Positions 55,034 through 62,774 of a stretch of DNA of 64,000 nucleotides are shown piece by piece. The notes beneath the pieces were generated by a model. The model was not told where the DNA came from, ran no database searches, and saw only the letters and a program-made list of their open reading frames with translations. The stretch is from an uncultured Bacteroides sp. (lineage in GTDB: Bacteria > Bacteroidota > Bacteroidia > Bacteroidales > Bacteroidaceae). How positions within the stretch are numbered: position 1 is the stretch's first letter; each line of letters begins with the position of its first letter. The stretch covers positions 1 to 64,000 of the forward strand of contig NZ_CAJULN010000007.1 of assembly GCF_910586915.1 (NCBI RefSeq), read 5' to 3'. The translations under genes were made by a program, and so were the position numbers.

Positions 55034-55170
55034 TTCAAATCAGTTTCTTCCGCATGAAACTACAGTTTCGATTGGTTGAAACGAAAGTTTCATTGGGAAG
55101 AAACTATAGTTTCAACCGCATGGAAACAAAAGTTTCAACCCATTGAAACTACCGTTTCATCCTATGAAAT
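55034..55170. repeat. Array C: 22-nt-period palindromes, core GAAAC-N4-GTTTC
   Basis: Five complete 14-nt palindromes GAAAC-N4-GTTTC begin at 55056, 55078, 55100, 55123 and 55145. Steps are 22, 22, 23 and 22 nt; the variable centres are TACA, GAAA, TATA, AAAA and TACC. A partial unit on the left supplies GTTTC at 55043, and GAAAT at 55166 starts a decayed unit on the right. Further left, 55003-55016 is a related palindrome (CAAAC GCTT GTTTG). Spacers are 7-9 nt and differ in sequence. The array starts 36 nt past the GH78 stop, in the 263-nt gap before GH138. It shares its core with array A, about 36 kb away. Confidence 0.88.
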
Positions 55171-55205
55171 GAATGATATGTACCAGAACAGGAACAACAA
55201 ATAGA

Positions 55206-57410
55206 TTACAAGCGATAAGTAACCGTTCTTTCTTCCGGCGAATCAATCCAAAGCCGCCATGTGTCTGCCGAGACTTTCTGCACAGTTCCTATATTTGCTT
55301 TCGGTTGGCGACGGCTTTTGATGGTGAGATACCCCTGACCTTCCGTTGCTTTTACTTTTATTGTCCTGCAATCCATATAGACATGAATGTTGCCGTTCGG
55401 AGTAGGGACAGTGCCTTCCATCCATTTCAATCCTCCCAAGACTGGGGTGACGGCAAATTCCTTATAACCTTCTTTTACGGGTTTCACTCCCAAATAATAT
55501 TTGCCCAACAGATAAACCGGACTTGCTCCCCAAGCATGGCACAGGCTCTTTCCGTAGGGACGTCCGTACATGGCAAGATGTTGTGTGCCGCTCTCGGCGG
55601 GATTATATTTCTCCCAAAACGAAGTCGCGCCTTCTTTCAGCATTCCACCCCAATAGGCTTTCATTTCCTTCATTACCGCCTCTTGTTCGCCAAGAGCGCA
55701 TAGGGCTTCGAGTTCGTAGAAACGCATATAAGGAGTGGTTATCTTCAGGATGCTGTCGTTCAGAAGGACGGAGTGTTTGATGGCTTGCTGTTTGTCTGCA
55801 CCCAGATATTGGAAGAATATGGAAAACATATTCGCATAGCGGGTCACTGCATCGCTCTGTTGCCCGTTCACGCGGTTGTGCACGAAGGCTTGCTTCCGGC
55901 TGTTCCAAAAAGCGGGTTCTAATTTGGCTTTCAAAGCAGCAGTCAGTTGCTCATATTTCCGCCTGCCATCCGTATCTCCGGCCAGGCCGGCACACAAAGC
56001 CATCGTTTCCAGGCTCCGGCAAAACAAGATTTGTTCAAAGGAGAGCTCTCCTTTCTTATCCAAATAACCGTCTGCCCAGTCCACAAACACCCAGTCGCCT
56101 GCCATCCCCTCTACCATGCCATTCTCATTAGTGCGCCCAAGTACGTAATCCATCATGGTTTGCATACGGGGATAAAGTTGATTCACGAAACGACAGTCGC
56201 CGCTATACATATAATAATCATAGATGCTGAGAAACCAATAAAAGGTATAATCCATGATGGTATTGCTATGGCTGGTTACGGGGTCTTTGCCACGAAGCAG
56301 CCAAATCGTACGTTTGACAGTTTCGCTATCAAAGAAAAGATAATAATTCATCAGGTAACTTTGAATGGCGTCGCCACTCCACACCCAACGGTCGCGTTTG
56401 ATGCCGTCAATGAAAAATTCGCGGGTTGTAAGGTGCATGGTGTATGCGCCCACCTCCCAAATACGGTTTAACTCTTCGTCATTGCATCGAAAACTGCCAC
56501 GGTATTCTTCGGGAAGATATTCATATTGCATGGATACCCCGCCTATCTTCACACCCGGTTCGTGGGTAATATAAACATAACGGAAAGCCTTGCTGTTCTT
56601 CAACGTATATGCGTTGTCAGGATGTTGCAAAGGCGAAGTAGTGCGGACTGCAAGGTCGGTGATTTGTCCCGGCTCCAGCAGCAATTTGTCCAATGTTTCG
56701 CAATGCGCTTTGTCTTTGGCTTCTTCAAGGCTTTCGCCGTAGTATAGCTCGATTTTACCCTGTCCGGACAAATTCTTCAGTGTGACGAACCCGAATGTCT
56801 CTTTCCCAAAATCGTAAAAAAACCCTCCTTCGGGTTGTTCGGTACGGGCAACCGGCTGCTGCGGCCGGCGCATCAGCCTAAACCGGGAAGGACGTTGGGC
56901 GGCATCGTCAAAGTTCCAGCATCCGGCATCCATATAGACGGTGGCGGAAGTGTCGCTTGCCTTGCCGCTTTCATCAATCCATTCCTTGTCCTCATACGTC
57001 ACACGCCAGGAGGAATCGGACTTTACGGTCTTTCCTTTTACATAGACAGCAGGTGGAGTCTCCTGATTCCACACCTTGATGTTTAAGTTGTGTTTTCCTG
57101 CCGGAAGCCGCATTGTTTCGGGCATACCGAATTGGAGCCTGCCATTCAGTTTGATGTTGTATTTCCCTTCGGCAACAATCCGAATCTCTTCCGGTTCGGC
57201 AAGATTCAGTTGTTTGCTGAACTCTACCACCACATAATGACTATCCGTCTTCCAAAAAGGCGGGAAGAAAGCACCACGCTCCGTACGGCGGTTGTTCATT
57301 TGGTTGCCCAACCAGATTTCATAATCTCCCGGATACCATATCCAAGTCTGTGCAACGGTACTGCTTGCCAAAGACAAGGCAGCAAGTAATATCTTATATT
57401 TCTTTTTCAT
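55206..57410 (-). CDS. GH78 alpha-L-rhamnosidase
   Basis: A 734-residue exported enzyme (signal MKKKYKILLAALSLASSTVA). N-terminal beta-sandwich domains precede the (alpha/alpha)6 barrel. The family signature FFIDGIKRDRWVWSGDAIQSY (about 333-353) contains the conserved Asp/Arg-Trp-GDA block with the general-acid region, and AGDWVFVDWADGYLDKKGE supplies a second acidic block. A C-terminal beta-sandwich starts near LGVKPVKEGYKEFAVTP. By order it corresponds to BT1001, an RG-II rhamnosidase. It lies 20 nt downstream of the GH141 gene, and array C follows its stop codon. Confidence 0.92.
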   Translation of the reverse strand: MKKKYKILLAALSLASSTVAQTWIWYPGDYEIWLGNQMNNRRTERGAFFPPFWKTDSHYVVVEFSKQLNLAEPEEIRIVAEGKYNIKLNGRLQFGMPETMRLPAGKHNLNIKVWNQETPPAVYVKGKTVKSDSSWRVTYEDKEWIDESGKASDTSATVYMDAGCWNFDDAAQRPSRFRLMRRPQQPVARTEQPEGGFFYDFGKETFGFVTLKNLSGQGKIELYYGESLEEAKDKAHCETLDKLLLEPGQITDLAVRTTSPLQHPDNAYTLKNSKAFRYVYITHEPGVKIGGVSMQYEYLPEEYRGSFRCNDEELNRIWEVGAYTMHLTTREFFIDGIKRDRWVWSGDAIQSYLMNYYLFFDSETVKRTIWLLRGKDPVTSHSNTIMDYTFYWFLSIYDYYMYSGDCRFVNQLYPRMQTMMDYVLGRTNENGMVEGMAGDWVFVDWADGYLDKKGELSFEQILFCRSLETMALCAGLAGDTDGRRKYEQLTAALKAKLEPAFWNSRKQAFVHNRVNGQQSDAVTRYANMFSIFFQYLGADKQQAIKHSVLLNDSILKITTPYMRFYELEALCALGEQEAVMKEMKAYWGGMLKEGATSFWEKYNPAESGTQHLAMYGRPYGKSLCHAWGASPVYLLGKYYLGVKPVKEGYKEFAVTPVLGGLKWMEGTVPTPNGNIHVYMDCRTIKVKATEGQGYLTIKSRRQPKANIGTVQKVSADTWRLWIDSPEERTVTYRL

Positions 57411-57430
57411 TTCGTATCTTCAATTTGGAG

Positions 57431-59299
57431 TCAAAGTTTCAATAATTCCTTGTATTCACTCTCCAGTCCGGCACGTTCCCTGACGGCTTTGTCTACTCCC
57501 GGGCCGTTGTTCTCCCACACGTTTCCGGGACCGTTGGCATTTTGCAGGAACTTTTCTCCCTCCGTCCAATTGTCGCGTACGGTAATAAATGAAGAGCCTT
57601 CGTCGGTATAGAGATAAAACCAGTGGTTCGGATCGTGCACATAGCCTGGTTTGTAAATACTATGCACGCAATTCTCCATCACATAACTTTTCGGTTGCGA
57701 ACCGAGGGTGTAAATACCTGCCACATCGTACATATGCTTTGCATAATGATGAATCAAATTCGCGCGCACGCTGTTGTTACGCATACAATTTACCGTTTGT
57801 GTCCATCCCCACCCCAGGCTGATTCCACTGTACGGTACTTCACAGATTTCATTATGCTCGATGTTGATACCGCTCACATATCCGGCAGCAATGGCAAGGC
57901 ATCCCCAATCCTCATTGCCCACTTCCATAAAATAACAGTTGTCGATTTGTTGATGCGTGCATATTTCACGGCGGTCGGCAGGCTCGTAAGGCAAATGTGT
58001 TTCGTGTGCAGCCGGCGAAAAGCTGCCTACAAGCAAACCGTTGCCGGCAATATCAAGGAAAATACAACCACGAACGGTCCCCCCCTGTGCGGCTTTTTCG
58101 TAATCAAGCCCGGTAGAACCTAAATGTTCAAAACGGCAACGCTCGAAATCAATCCCATGTCCCGCCGTTATGCGGACAGCCGCCGCAGGACGTCCCAGCC
58201 ATCCCTGGTTGTCCAACGGATGGTTTTGATAGCCGCGTTGCATCTTCGGTTCTATCCGATAACCGTCCGTCAGATACATACCTGCCTGAAGGGGGACGTG
58301 CCCCTTTTCCGAAGGACGCATCCAGGTGGTATGCGAAAAGGTAATTCTCTCAAAACGGATATTAGAGACAGGACGGTCTGCCGTGCCTTCCACCCGCACC
58401 AATGTTTCGACCGCAGGAATAATAGCTTCCATATCGGCAGCCTGCATCTTCTCTCCGTCTTTAGGGTAATAGTAGATTTTACGGGTATGAATGTCATGAT
58501 ACCATTCTCCCGGAACATCCAGCAACTCCCAGGCATTGGTCAGATAGAAAGCGGAGTTGTGTCCGTTCGCAGTGACCATCGGACGCGGCCAGGGATGCTC
58601 AAACTGAATCCGGCTTTCTGGCTGATGAAAACGTACCGCCGCACTATCTCCTTGAACCTTAATGGAACGGATACGCAGGTTTGCCACACACCACATCTGA
58701 TGAAGTACCATTTCCGCATATTCGGCTTTCAATGTTCCTTTATTATCTATCAGCTTACGAACTGCCGTTGCCGGAACGTAAAGAATCTCATTCTTCTCGT
58801 CCACACTGCAAATGCGGTTCATCTTTTCAAAGTCCTCCACATCGCGGGCACGGGTGGCTTTCGCCCCGTTTATCCACAACTGTCTGAAGTCCAGAGGACG
58901 TCCGTTGAATGTCGGCACATCTGCCACCCAAAGTTTTCCTTGCTTTCTCCAGCGACGGATACGCACTCCTCCGCTTAATATGGCTTCTTTGCTGGATACG
59001 GCACGAATCACCGTAGGAGATTCTTTTGTCCCGCTATCTTCCGGCCGAATAAAAACAGGTTCATGCAATGCGTATGTTCCGCCTTCCATATAGATGGTTA
59101 TTCCGTCCCGGGCACGCTTGTCGCCCATACGGCGCCACTCACGTGCCTGCCGCAAAGCTGAGGTCAGCGTGGCCTTCGGTGCTTGTTGCGTACCATCACT
59201 GAAATCATTCCCCTTCGGAGAAACCCATATATCGCCTGCCATCAGTGTAGAACTTACGACAAGCAATGAACAAGCTATCTTCAAACTCTTTTCAAACAT
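57431..59299 (-). CDS. GH141-like right-handed beta-helix enzyme (candidate alpha-L-fucosidase)
   Basis: A 622-residue exported protein (signal MFEKSLKIACSLLVVSSTLMA). The mature part starts DIWVSPKGNDFSDGTQQAPKATL and continues as a parallel beta-helix with repeated turns (ISNIRFERITFSHT-like, GIDFERCRFEHLGSTGLDY, VSGINIEHNEICEVPYSGISLG). The organisation and position between GH127 and GH78 match BT1002, the founding GH141 alpha-L-fucosidase acting on RG-II chain A. Related beta-helix proteins can be xylanases, so the assignment rests on synteny. It starts 3 nt after the GH127 stop. Confidence 0.86.
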   Translation of the reverse strand: MFEKSLKIACSLLVVSSTLMAGDIWVSPKGNDFSDGTQQAPKATLTSALRQAREWRRMGDKRARDGITIYMEGGTYALHEPVFIRPEDSGTKESPTVIRAVSSKEAILSGGVRIRRWRKQGKLWVADVPTFNGRPLDFRQLWINGAKATRARDVEDFEKMNRICSVDEKNEILYVPATAVRKLIDNKGTLKAEYAEMVLHQMWCVANLRIRSIKVQGDSAAVRFHQPESRIQFEHPWPRPMVTANGHNSAFYLTNAWELLDVPGEWYHDIHTRKIYYYPKDGEKMQAADMEAIIPAVETLVRVEGTADRPVSNIRFERITFSHTTWMRPSEKGHVPLQAGMYLTDGYRIEPKMQRGYQNHPLDNQGWLGRPAAAVRITAGHGIDFERCRFEHLGSTGLDYEKAAQGGTVRGCIFLDIAGNGLLVGSFSPAAHETHLPYEPADRREICTHQQIDNCYFMEVGNEDWGCLAIAAGYVSGINIEHNEICEVPYSGISLGWGWTQTVNCMRNNSVRANLIHHYAKHMYDVAGIYTLGSQPKSYVMENCVHSIYKPGYVHDPNHWFYLYTDEGSSFITVRDNWTEGEKFLQNANGPGNVWENNGPGVDKAVRERAGLESEYKELLKL

Positions 59300-59302
59300 G
59301 GT

Positions 59303-61399
59303 CTATCTTGTTAAAGGCATCCATACCGTCATTTCTCCCTTTCCCCTGTTGCCCCAGGCATAATAAGGTATCAGACGAATCTTCACAGTTCTTTCAGCCT
59401 GAGCTACCGGGCGATAAAGCACTCCTTCCCAAGAAGCGGGAGACGCTAAACGTGCCGTTCCTTCAAGAGCCACTATCGAACTGCCTTCGATTGTTACTCT
59501 TTTGGGAGTCAATTCAATATCGGCAGGAATCAGTACATTGTCAATCTTTGCTCCGTCTGCAATATCCATACTTTCCAGGCAATAGACCAACGGACCTCGT
59601 TTCACAACTACCTGGTTGCGGATTTCTTCTGCCAACGGATGCGCTTCAAGCAAGCGGACAGGCATATCCAACGCCAACTCTACCACATCGCCTTTCTTCC
59701 ACACGCGGTTGACCTCTACATATGTATTCGCTTTTACATCCATTTGCATCGGCCGGCCGTTTACTTTTAATGTAGCTCTTCCGCACCATTCCGGGATGCG
59801 AAGGAAAAGAGAAAAAGCACCTGCCTTGCGGGGAACATTATTCAACGTCACGCGCACGTTGCCCTCCCAGGGATAATCCGTCTCCTGTACCAAAGCTATC
59901 TCACCCTTATCCTTCCAATCAGTTACCAATGTATTTGCACCATATAAATTACAGTAAATTCCTTCCGGACTTAAAGTGTATGCATAGTTCTGCGCCTGAC
60001 AAAGCGTACGTAATGTATTCGGCGGACAACAGAAACAACTGATATATTCTGTCCGTTCTTTCGGCCAGCGAAGCGTATAAGGCAAGTCGGCACTGATACG
60101 CAACGGATTGGTATAAAAATACTTCTTGCCATCCAAACTGATTCCGCTCAGTACGCTATTGTACAAACAGGTCTCTACAAGGTCGGCATATTTTGCATCA
60201 CCGGTCACCTCCAACATCCGCCAGTTGAACAACATATTACCGATATTGGCACAGGTTTCATTATGTGCGGTACTGTTGGGCAACTGGTAAGGACGGCCGT
60301 AACTCTGATGTACTTTCTGAATGCTATCCGGCTCGTAACACGTACCATCGGGCGATGTTCCATCGTAAAGTGCTCCACAAGCTCCAGTCACGTACATTTT
60401 GCGGGTAACAATGTCGTTCCATATGCTTGTCAGGTTCTTCATCAACTGCGATTCTCCTGTCTCCGCATATACGTCTGCCACTCCAGCATACAGATAATTG
60501 GCACGTACAGCGTGACCCACCGCACGATACTGCTCACGGAAAGGAATGCGGTCTTGGTTATCATCCGTTCCATTTTCTACCATACCGCGAATGTCAATCA
60601 GATTCTTGGAAAGCTCCAAATAACGGGGATTCCCAGTGGCACGATACATCTCGACCACTCCCATATAATGAGAAGGACAAATAGCATTGCGTGCCAATTC
60701 GGCAGAAGCCGTTTCGTAAAAGTGGCAAAGGAAGTCCGTCGCCTTTACGGCAGCATCGAAAAGAGTGTTCTTTCCGGTGGCACGGCGATGAACAATCCCG
60801 GCCATCATCAAGTGTCCCAAATTATAAGTTTCAAAATTCAAACGGTTGGCAAAAGCCCCTTTTTCATCTTTCTCACCTACTTTCGTACCAATTACAGTCT
60901 GCTTATGTCCGTTGTCCGACGCATGGGAATCAATCCCCTTATTCAGTTCCTCAATGATAACGGGCGTATGAATATAACCGTCTGCACGCTGAGACTTTAC
61001 AACGCAGGCGATAAAGCAATCCATTAACTTATCCAACTCCGGGTCTTTATTGACGGCATAAACCGAAGCGACCCCTTCCATCCATTTGTACATATCTCCG
61101 TCGTGGAACGGCGGCCCCCAATGTTCTCCTTTACACGCACCGGACGCAATCTCAAAATTACGGAAGCCGTGCGAGATTTCCGGTGTATTCCACGTATTCC
61201 ACATACTTTGCAAGGAAGTCTTGCTAAATACATTAAAACGGTCTCCCCAAAATCCGTCTGTCCAATGTACGGCATTCATTCCGGTATTGGACATTTTAGC
61301 AAAACGGCTCTGACTCATATCCGTCAGTCCGTTACTCTGCGCGAATGCTCCCGCGACGGGAACGGAAGCTAAAAGAAGTAGCAACTTTATCTGTTTCAT
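59303..61399 (-). CDS. GH127 enzyme (candidate aceric acid hydrolase)
   Basis: A 698-residue exported enzyme (signal MKQIKLLLLLASVPVAGAFA). The (alpha/alpha)6 barrel retains the family's zinc-thiolate site: Glu and Cys in TAHNETCANIGN (about 379-383) and the adjacent cysteines of CFCCPPNTLR (about 451-455), one of which is the predicted nucleophile. Most GH127 members are beta-L-arabinofuranosidases. The position at the head of the GH127-GH141-GH78 run matches BT1003, reported to release aceric acid from RG-II chain B. It is the first gene of the right enzyme block. No clear promoter was found in the divergent gap 61400-61544 on this strand. Confidence 0.88.
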   Translation of the reverse strand: MKQIKLLLLLASVPVAGAFAQSNGLTDMSQSRFAKMSNTGMNAVHWTDGFWGDRFNVFSKTSLQSMWNTWNTPEISHGFRNFEIASGACKGEHWGPPFHDGDMYKWMEGVASVYAVNKDPELDKLMDCFIACVVKSQRADGYIHTPVIIEELNKGIDSHASDNGHKQTVIGTKVGEKDEKGAFANRLNFETYNLGHLMMAGIVHRRATGKNTLFDAAVKATDFLCHFYETASAELARNAICPSHYMGVVEMYRATGNPRYLELSKNLIDIRGMVENGTDDNQDRIPFREQYRAVGHAVRANYLYAGVADVYAETGESQLMKNLTSIWNDIVTRKMYVTGACGALYDGTSPDGTCYEPDSIQKVHQSYGRPYQLPNSTAHNETCANIGNMLFNWRMLEVTGDAKYADLVETCLYNSVLSGISLDGKKYFYTNPLRISADLPYTLRWPKERTEYISCFCCPPNTLRTLCQAQNYAYTLSPEGIYCNLYGANTLVTDWKDKGEIALVQETDYPWEGNVRVTLNNVPRKAGAFSLFLRIPEWCGRATLKVNGRPMQMDVKANTYVEVNRVWKKGDVVELALDMPVRLLEAHPLAEEIRNQVVVKRGPLVYCLESMDIADGAKIDNVLIPADIELTPKRVTIEGSSIVALEGTARLASPASWEGVLYRPVAQAERTVKIRLIPYYAWGNRGKGEMTVWMPLTR

Positions 61400-61433
61400 T
61401 GAATATGGATAATTTTATAATTCACATTGCATC

Positions 61434-61463
61434 TTGGGGAAAGACGTAATTATCCGTATTTTG
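61434..61463 (+). promoter_or_regulatory. Possible promoter of the choloylglycine-hydrolase-family gene
   Basis: TTG at 61434-61436 is followed after 20 nt by TATTTTG at 61457-61463, one base short of TAnnTTTG. It would give a leader of about 75 nt before the ATG at 61545. Confidence 0.4.
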
Positions 61464-61544
61464 TACTCAATTCGACAAAAGTGAGACATCCGCCGCTTAA
61501 ACTTATCATTCGTCTTGTTTGTTTTAAAGAAAAAACAATTATTT

Positions 61545-62633
61545 ATGAAGAAGAATTTATCAGTTAAGTTGGCAGCCATTGCCGGAGTGCTTGTCTCTTT
61601 GGCTCCTTCTCCCACAGAAGCCTGTACCGGCATTACATTGAAAAGCAAAAATGACTCTACCATCGTTGCACGCACCATCGAATGGGGCGGAAGCAACCTC
61701 AACAGTCAATACGTCGTTGTGCCGCGAGGACACGCTGGACGTTCGTTTACCCCCGAAGGCAGGAATGGAATGTCCTACGTCGCCCGTTACGGTTACGTGG
61801 GGTTTGCCGTCGAACAAGAAGAATTTATAGCCGAAGGACTGAACGAAGCCGGACTGTCGGCAGGTTTGTTCTATTTCCCGAACTACGGCGAATATGAGAA
61901 ATACAATCCGGCAGAGAAAGAAAAATCCATTTCCGACCTGCAACTCGTATCGTGGCTGTTGGGCGAATGCAAAACGGTGGAAGAGGTGAAAGAAGCGGTA
62001 CAGAAGGTACGCGTTATCAATATCGTTGCCTATGCATCTACCGTCCACTGGCGTTTTGCCGACGCATCCGGATGTCAATTGGTACTGGAAATCACAAAGG
62101 CGACCCCTCACTTTTACGAAAACAAATTGGGAGTGCTTACCAACTCCCCCGGTTTTGAGTGGCAGTTGACGAATCTGAACAACTATGTCAACCTCTTCCC
62201 CGGCACTGCACCGACGCATCTTCAAGGCGATATTGAACTAAGTGCTTTCGGTTCGGGCAGCGGTTTCTTAGGTATTCCCGGAGATGTGACGCCGCCTTCG
62301 CGTTTTGTGCGTGCCGCCTTTTATCAAACGACGGCTCCCCGGCAAACCACTGCTCTTGAAACCGTGCTCCAATGCTTTCAGATACTAAACAACTTCGATA
62401 TTCCTATCGGAATAGAGTTTGAACCGGGGAAAATACCCGCCGATATCCCGAGTGCCACCCAGTGGACTTCGGCTACTGATATGGGCAACCGTGTCATTTA
62501 TTACCGCACCATGTACAATAGCCGCATACGCAGCATCGATTTACATTCAATCGACTTTGCAACCGTCCAATATCATGCGGAACCTTTAGACTCCACCAAG
62601 CAACAGCCCGTGGAAAAGATACTTGTGCAATAA
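61545..62633 (+). CDS. Choloylglycine hydrolase / penicillin V acylase family Ntn-hydrolase
   Basis: A 362-residue exported protein. The signal peptide (residues 1-26, ending SPTEA) is followed directly by Cys27 of CTGITLKSK, so signal cleavage would expose the N-terminal nucleophile that Ntn-hydrolases need. Other conserved positions are Arg in VARTIEWGG, Asn in LTNSPGFEWQLTNLNNY and Arg in TPPSRFVRAAF. The usual Asp four residues into the ARTxD motif is Glu here. The position that is Asn in bile salt hydrolases appears to be Tyr (SAGLFYFP), as in penicillin V acylases. Substrate is therefore an amide but not clearly a bile salt. It is divergent from GH127 and followed by GH95. Confidence 0.88.
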   Translation: MKKNLSVKLAAIAGVLVSLAPSPTEACTGITLKSKNDSTIVARTIEWGGSNLNSQYVVVPRGHAGRSFTPEGRNGMSYVARYGYVGFAVEQEEFIAEGLNEAGLSAGLFYFPNYGEYEKYNPAEKEKSISDLQLVSWLLGECKTVEEVKEAVQKVRVINIVAYASTVHWRFADASGCQLVLEITKATPHFYENKLGVLTNSPGFEWQLTNLNNYVNLFPGTAPTHLQGDIELSAFGSGSGFLGIPGDVTPPSRFVRAAFYQTTAPRQTTALETVLQCFQILNNFDIPIGIEFEPGKIPADIPSATQWTSATDMGNRVIYYRTMYNSRIRSIDLHSIDFATVQYHAEPLDSTKQQPVEKILVQ

Positions 62634-62705
62634 GTAGCCATCTCCCGCCCCGCAGACGGATATCCGGATGCAGAGAGCAACATCGGAGCATTTCTCCGAA
62701 AGATG

Positions 62706-62743
62706 TTTCCGACCGTATGGGTACAAAAGTCTTTTCCGACCGT
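62706..62743 (+). promoter_or_regulatory. Direct repeat upstream of GH95
   Basis: TTTCCGACCGT occurs at 62706-62716 and again at 62733-62743, a 27-nt repeat distance, ending 31 nt before the GH95 ATG. A second short tandem (TATAAAAG twice) follows. Tandem sites this close to a start suit binding by a dimeric activator such as the HTCS AraC domain. A small dyad (CGGAG/CTCCG, 62684-62698) precedes them. Confidence 0.45.
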
Positions 62744-62774
62744 CCTTTTATAAAAGTATAAAAGTAATCGGACA

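Noticed and set aside
54958..55146. 62-codon plus-strand frame through array C
   Set aside because: It reads repeated GAAAC-N4-GTTTC units; the 22-nt period is not a multiple of three and no coding signal is present.
55034..55170. CRISPR array interpretation of the phased repeats
   Set aside because: Repeats of 14 nt with 8-nt spacers are far too short, the centres vary, and no cas genes are present.
62641..62700. Rho-independent terminator after the choloylglycine-hydrolase-family gene
   Set aside because: Only short dyads (CGGATATCCG; CGGAG/CTCCG) without a following T-run are present, so the evidence is too weak.
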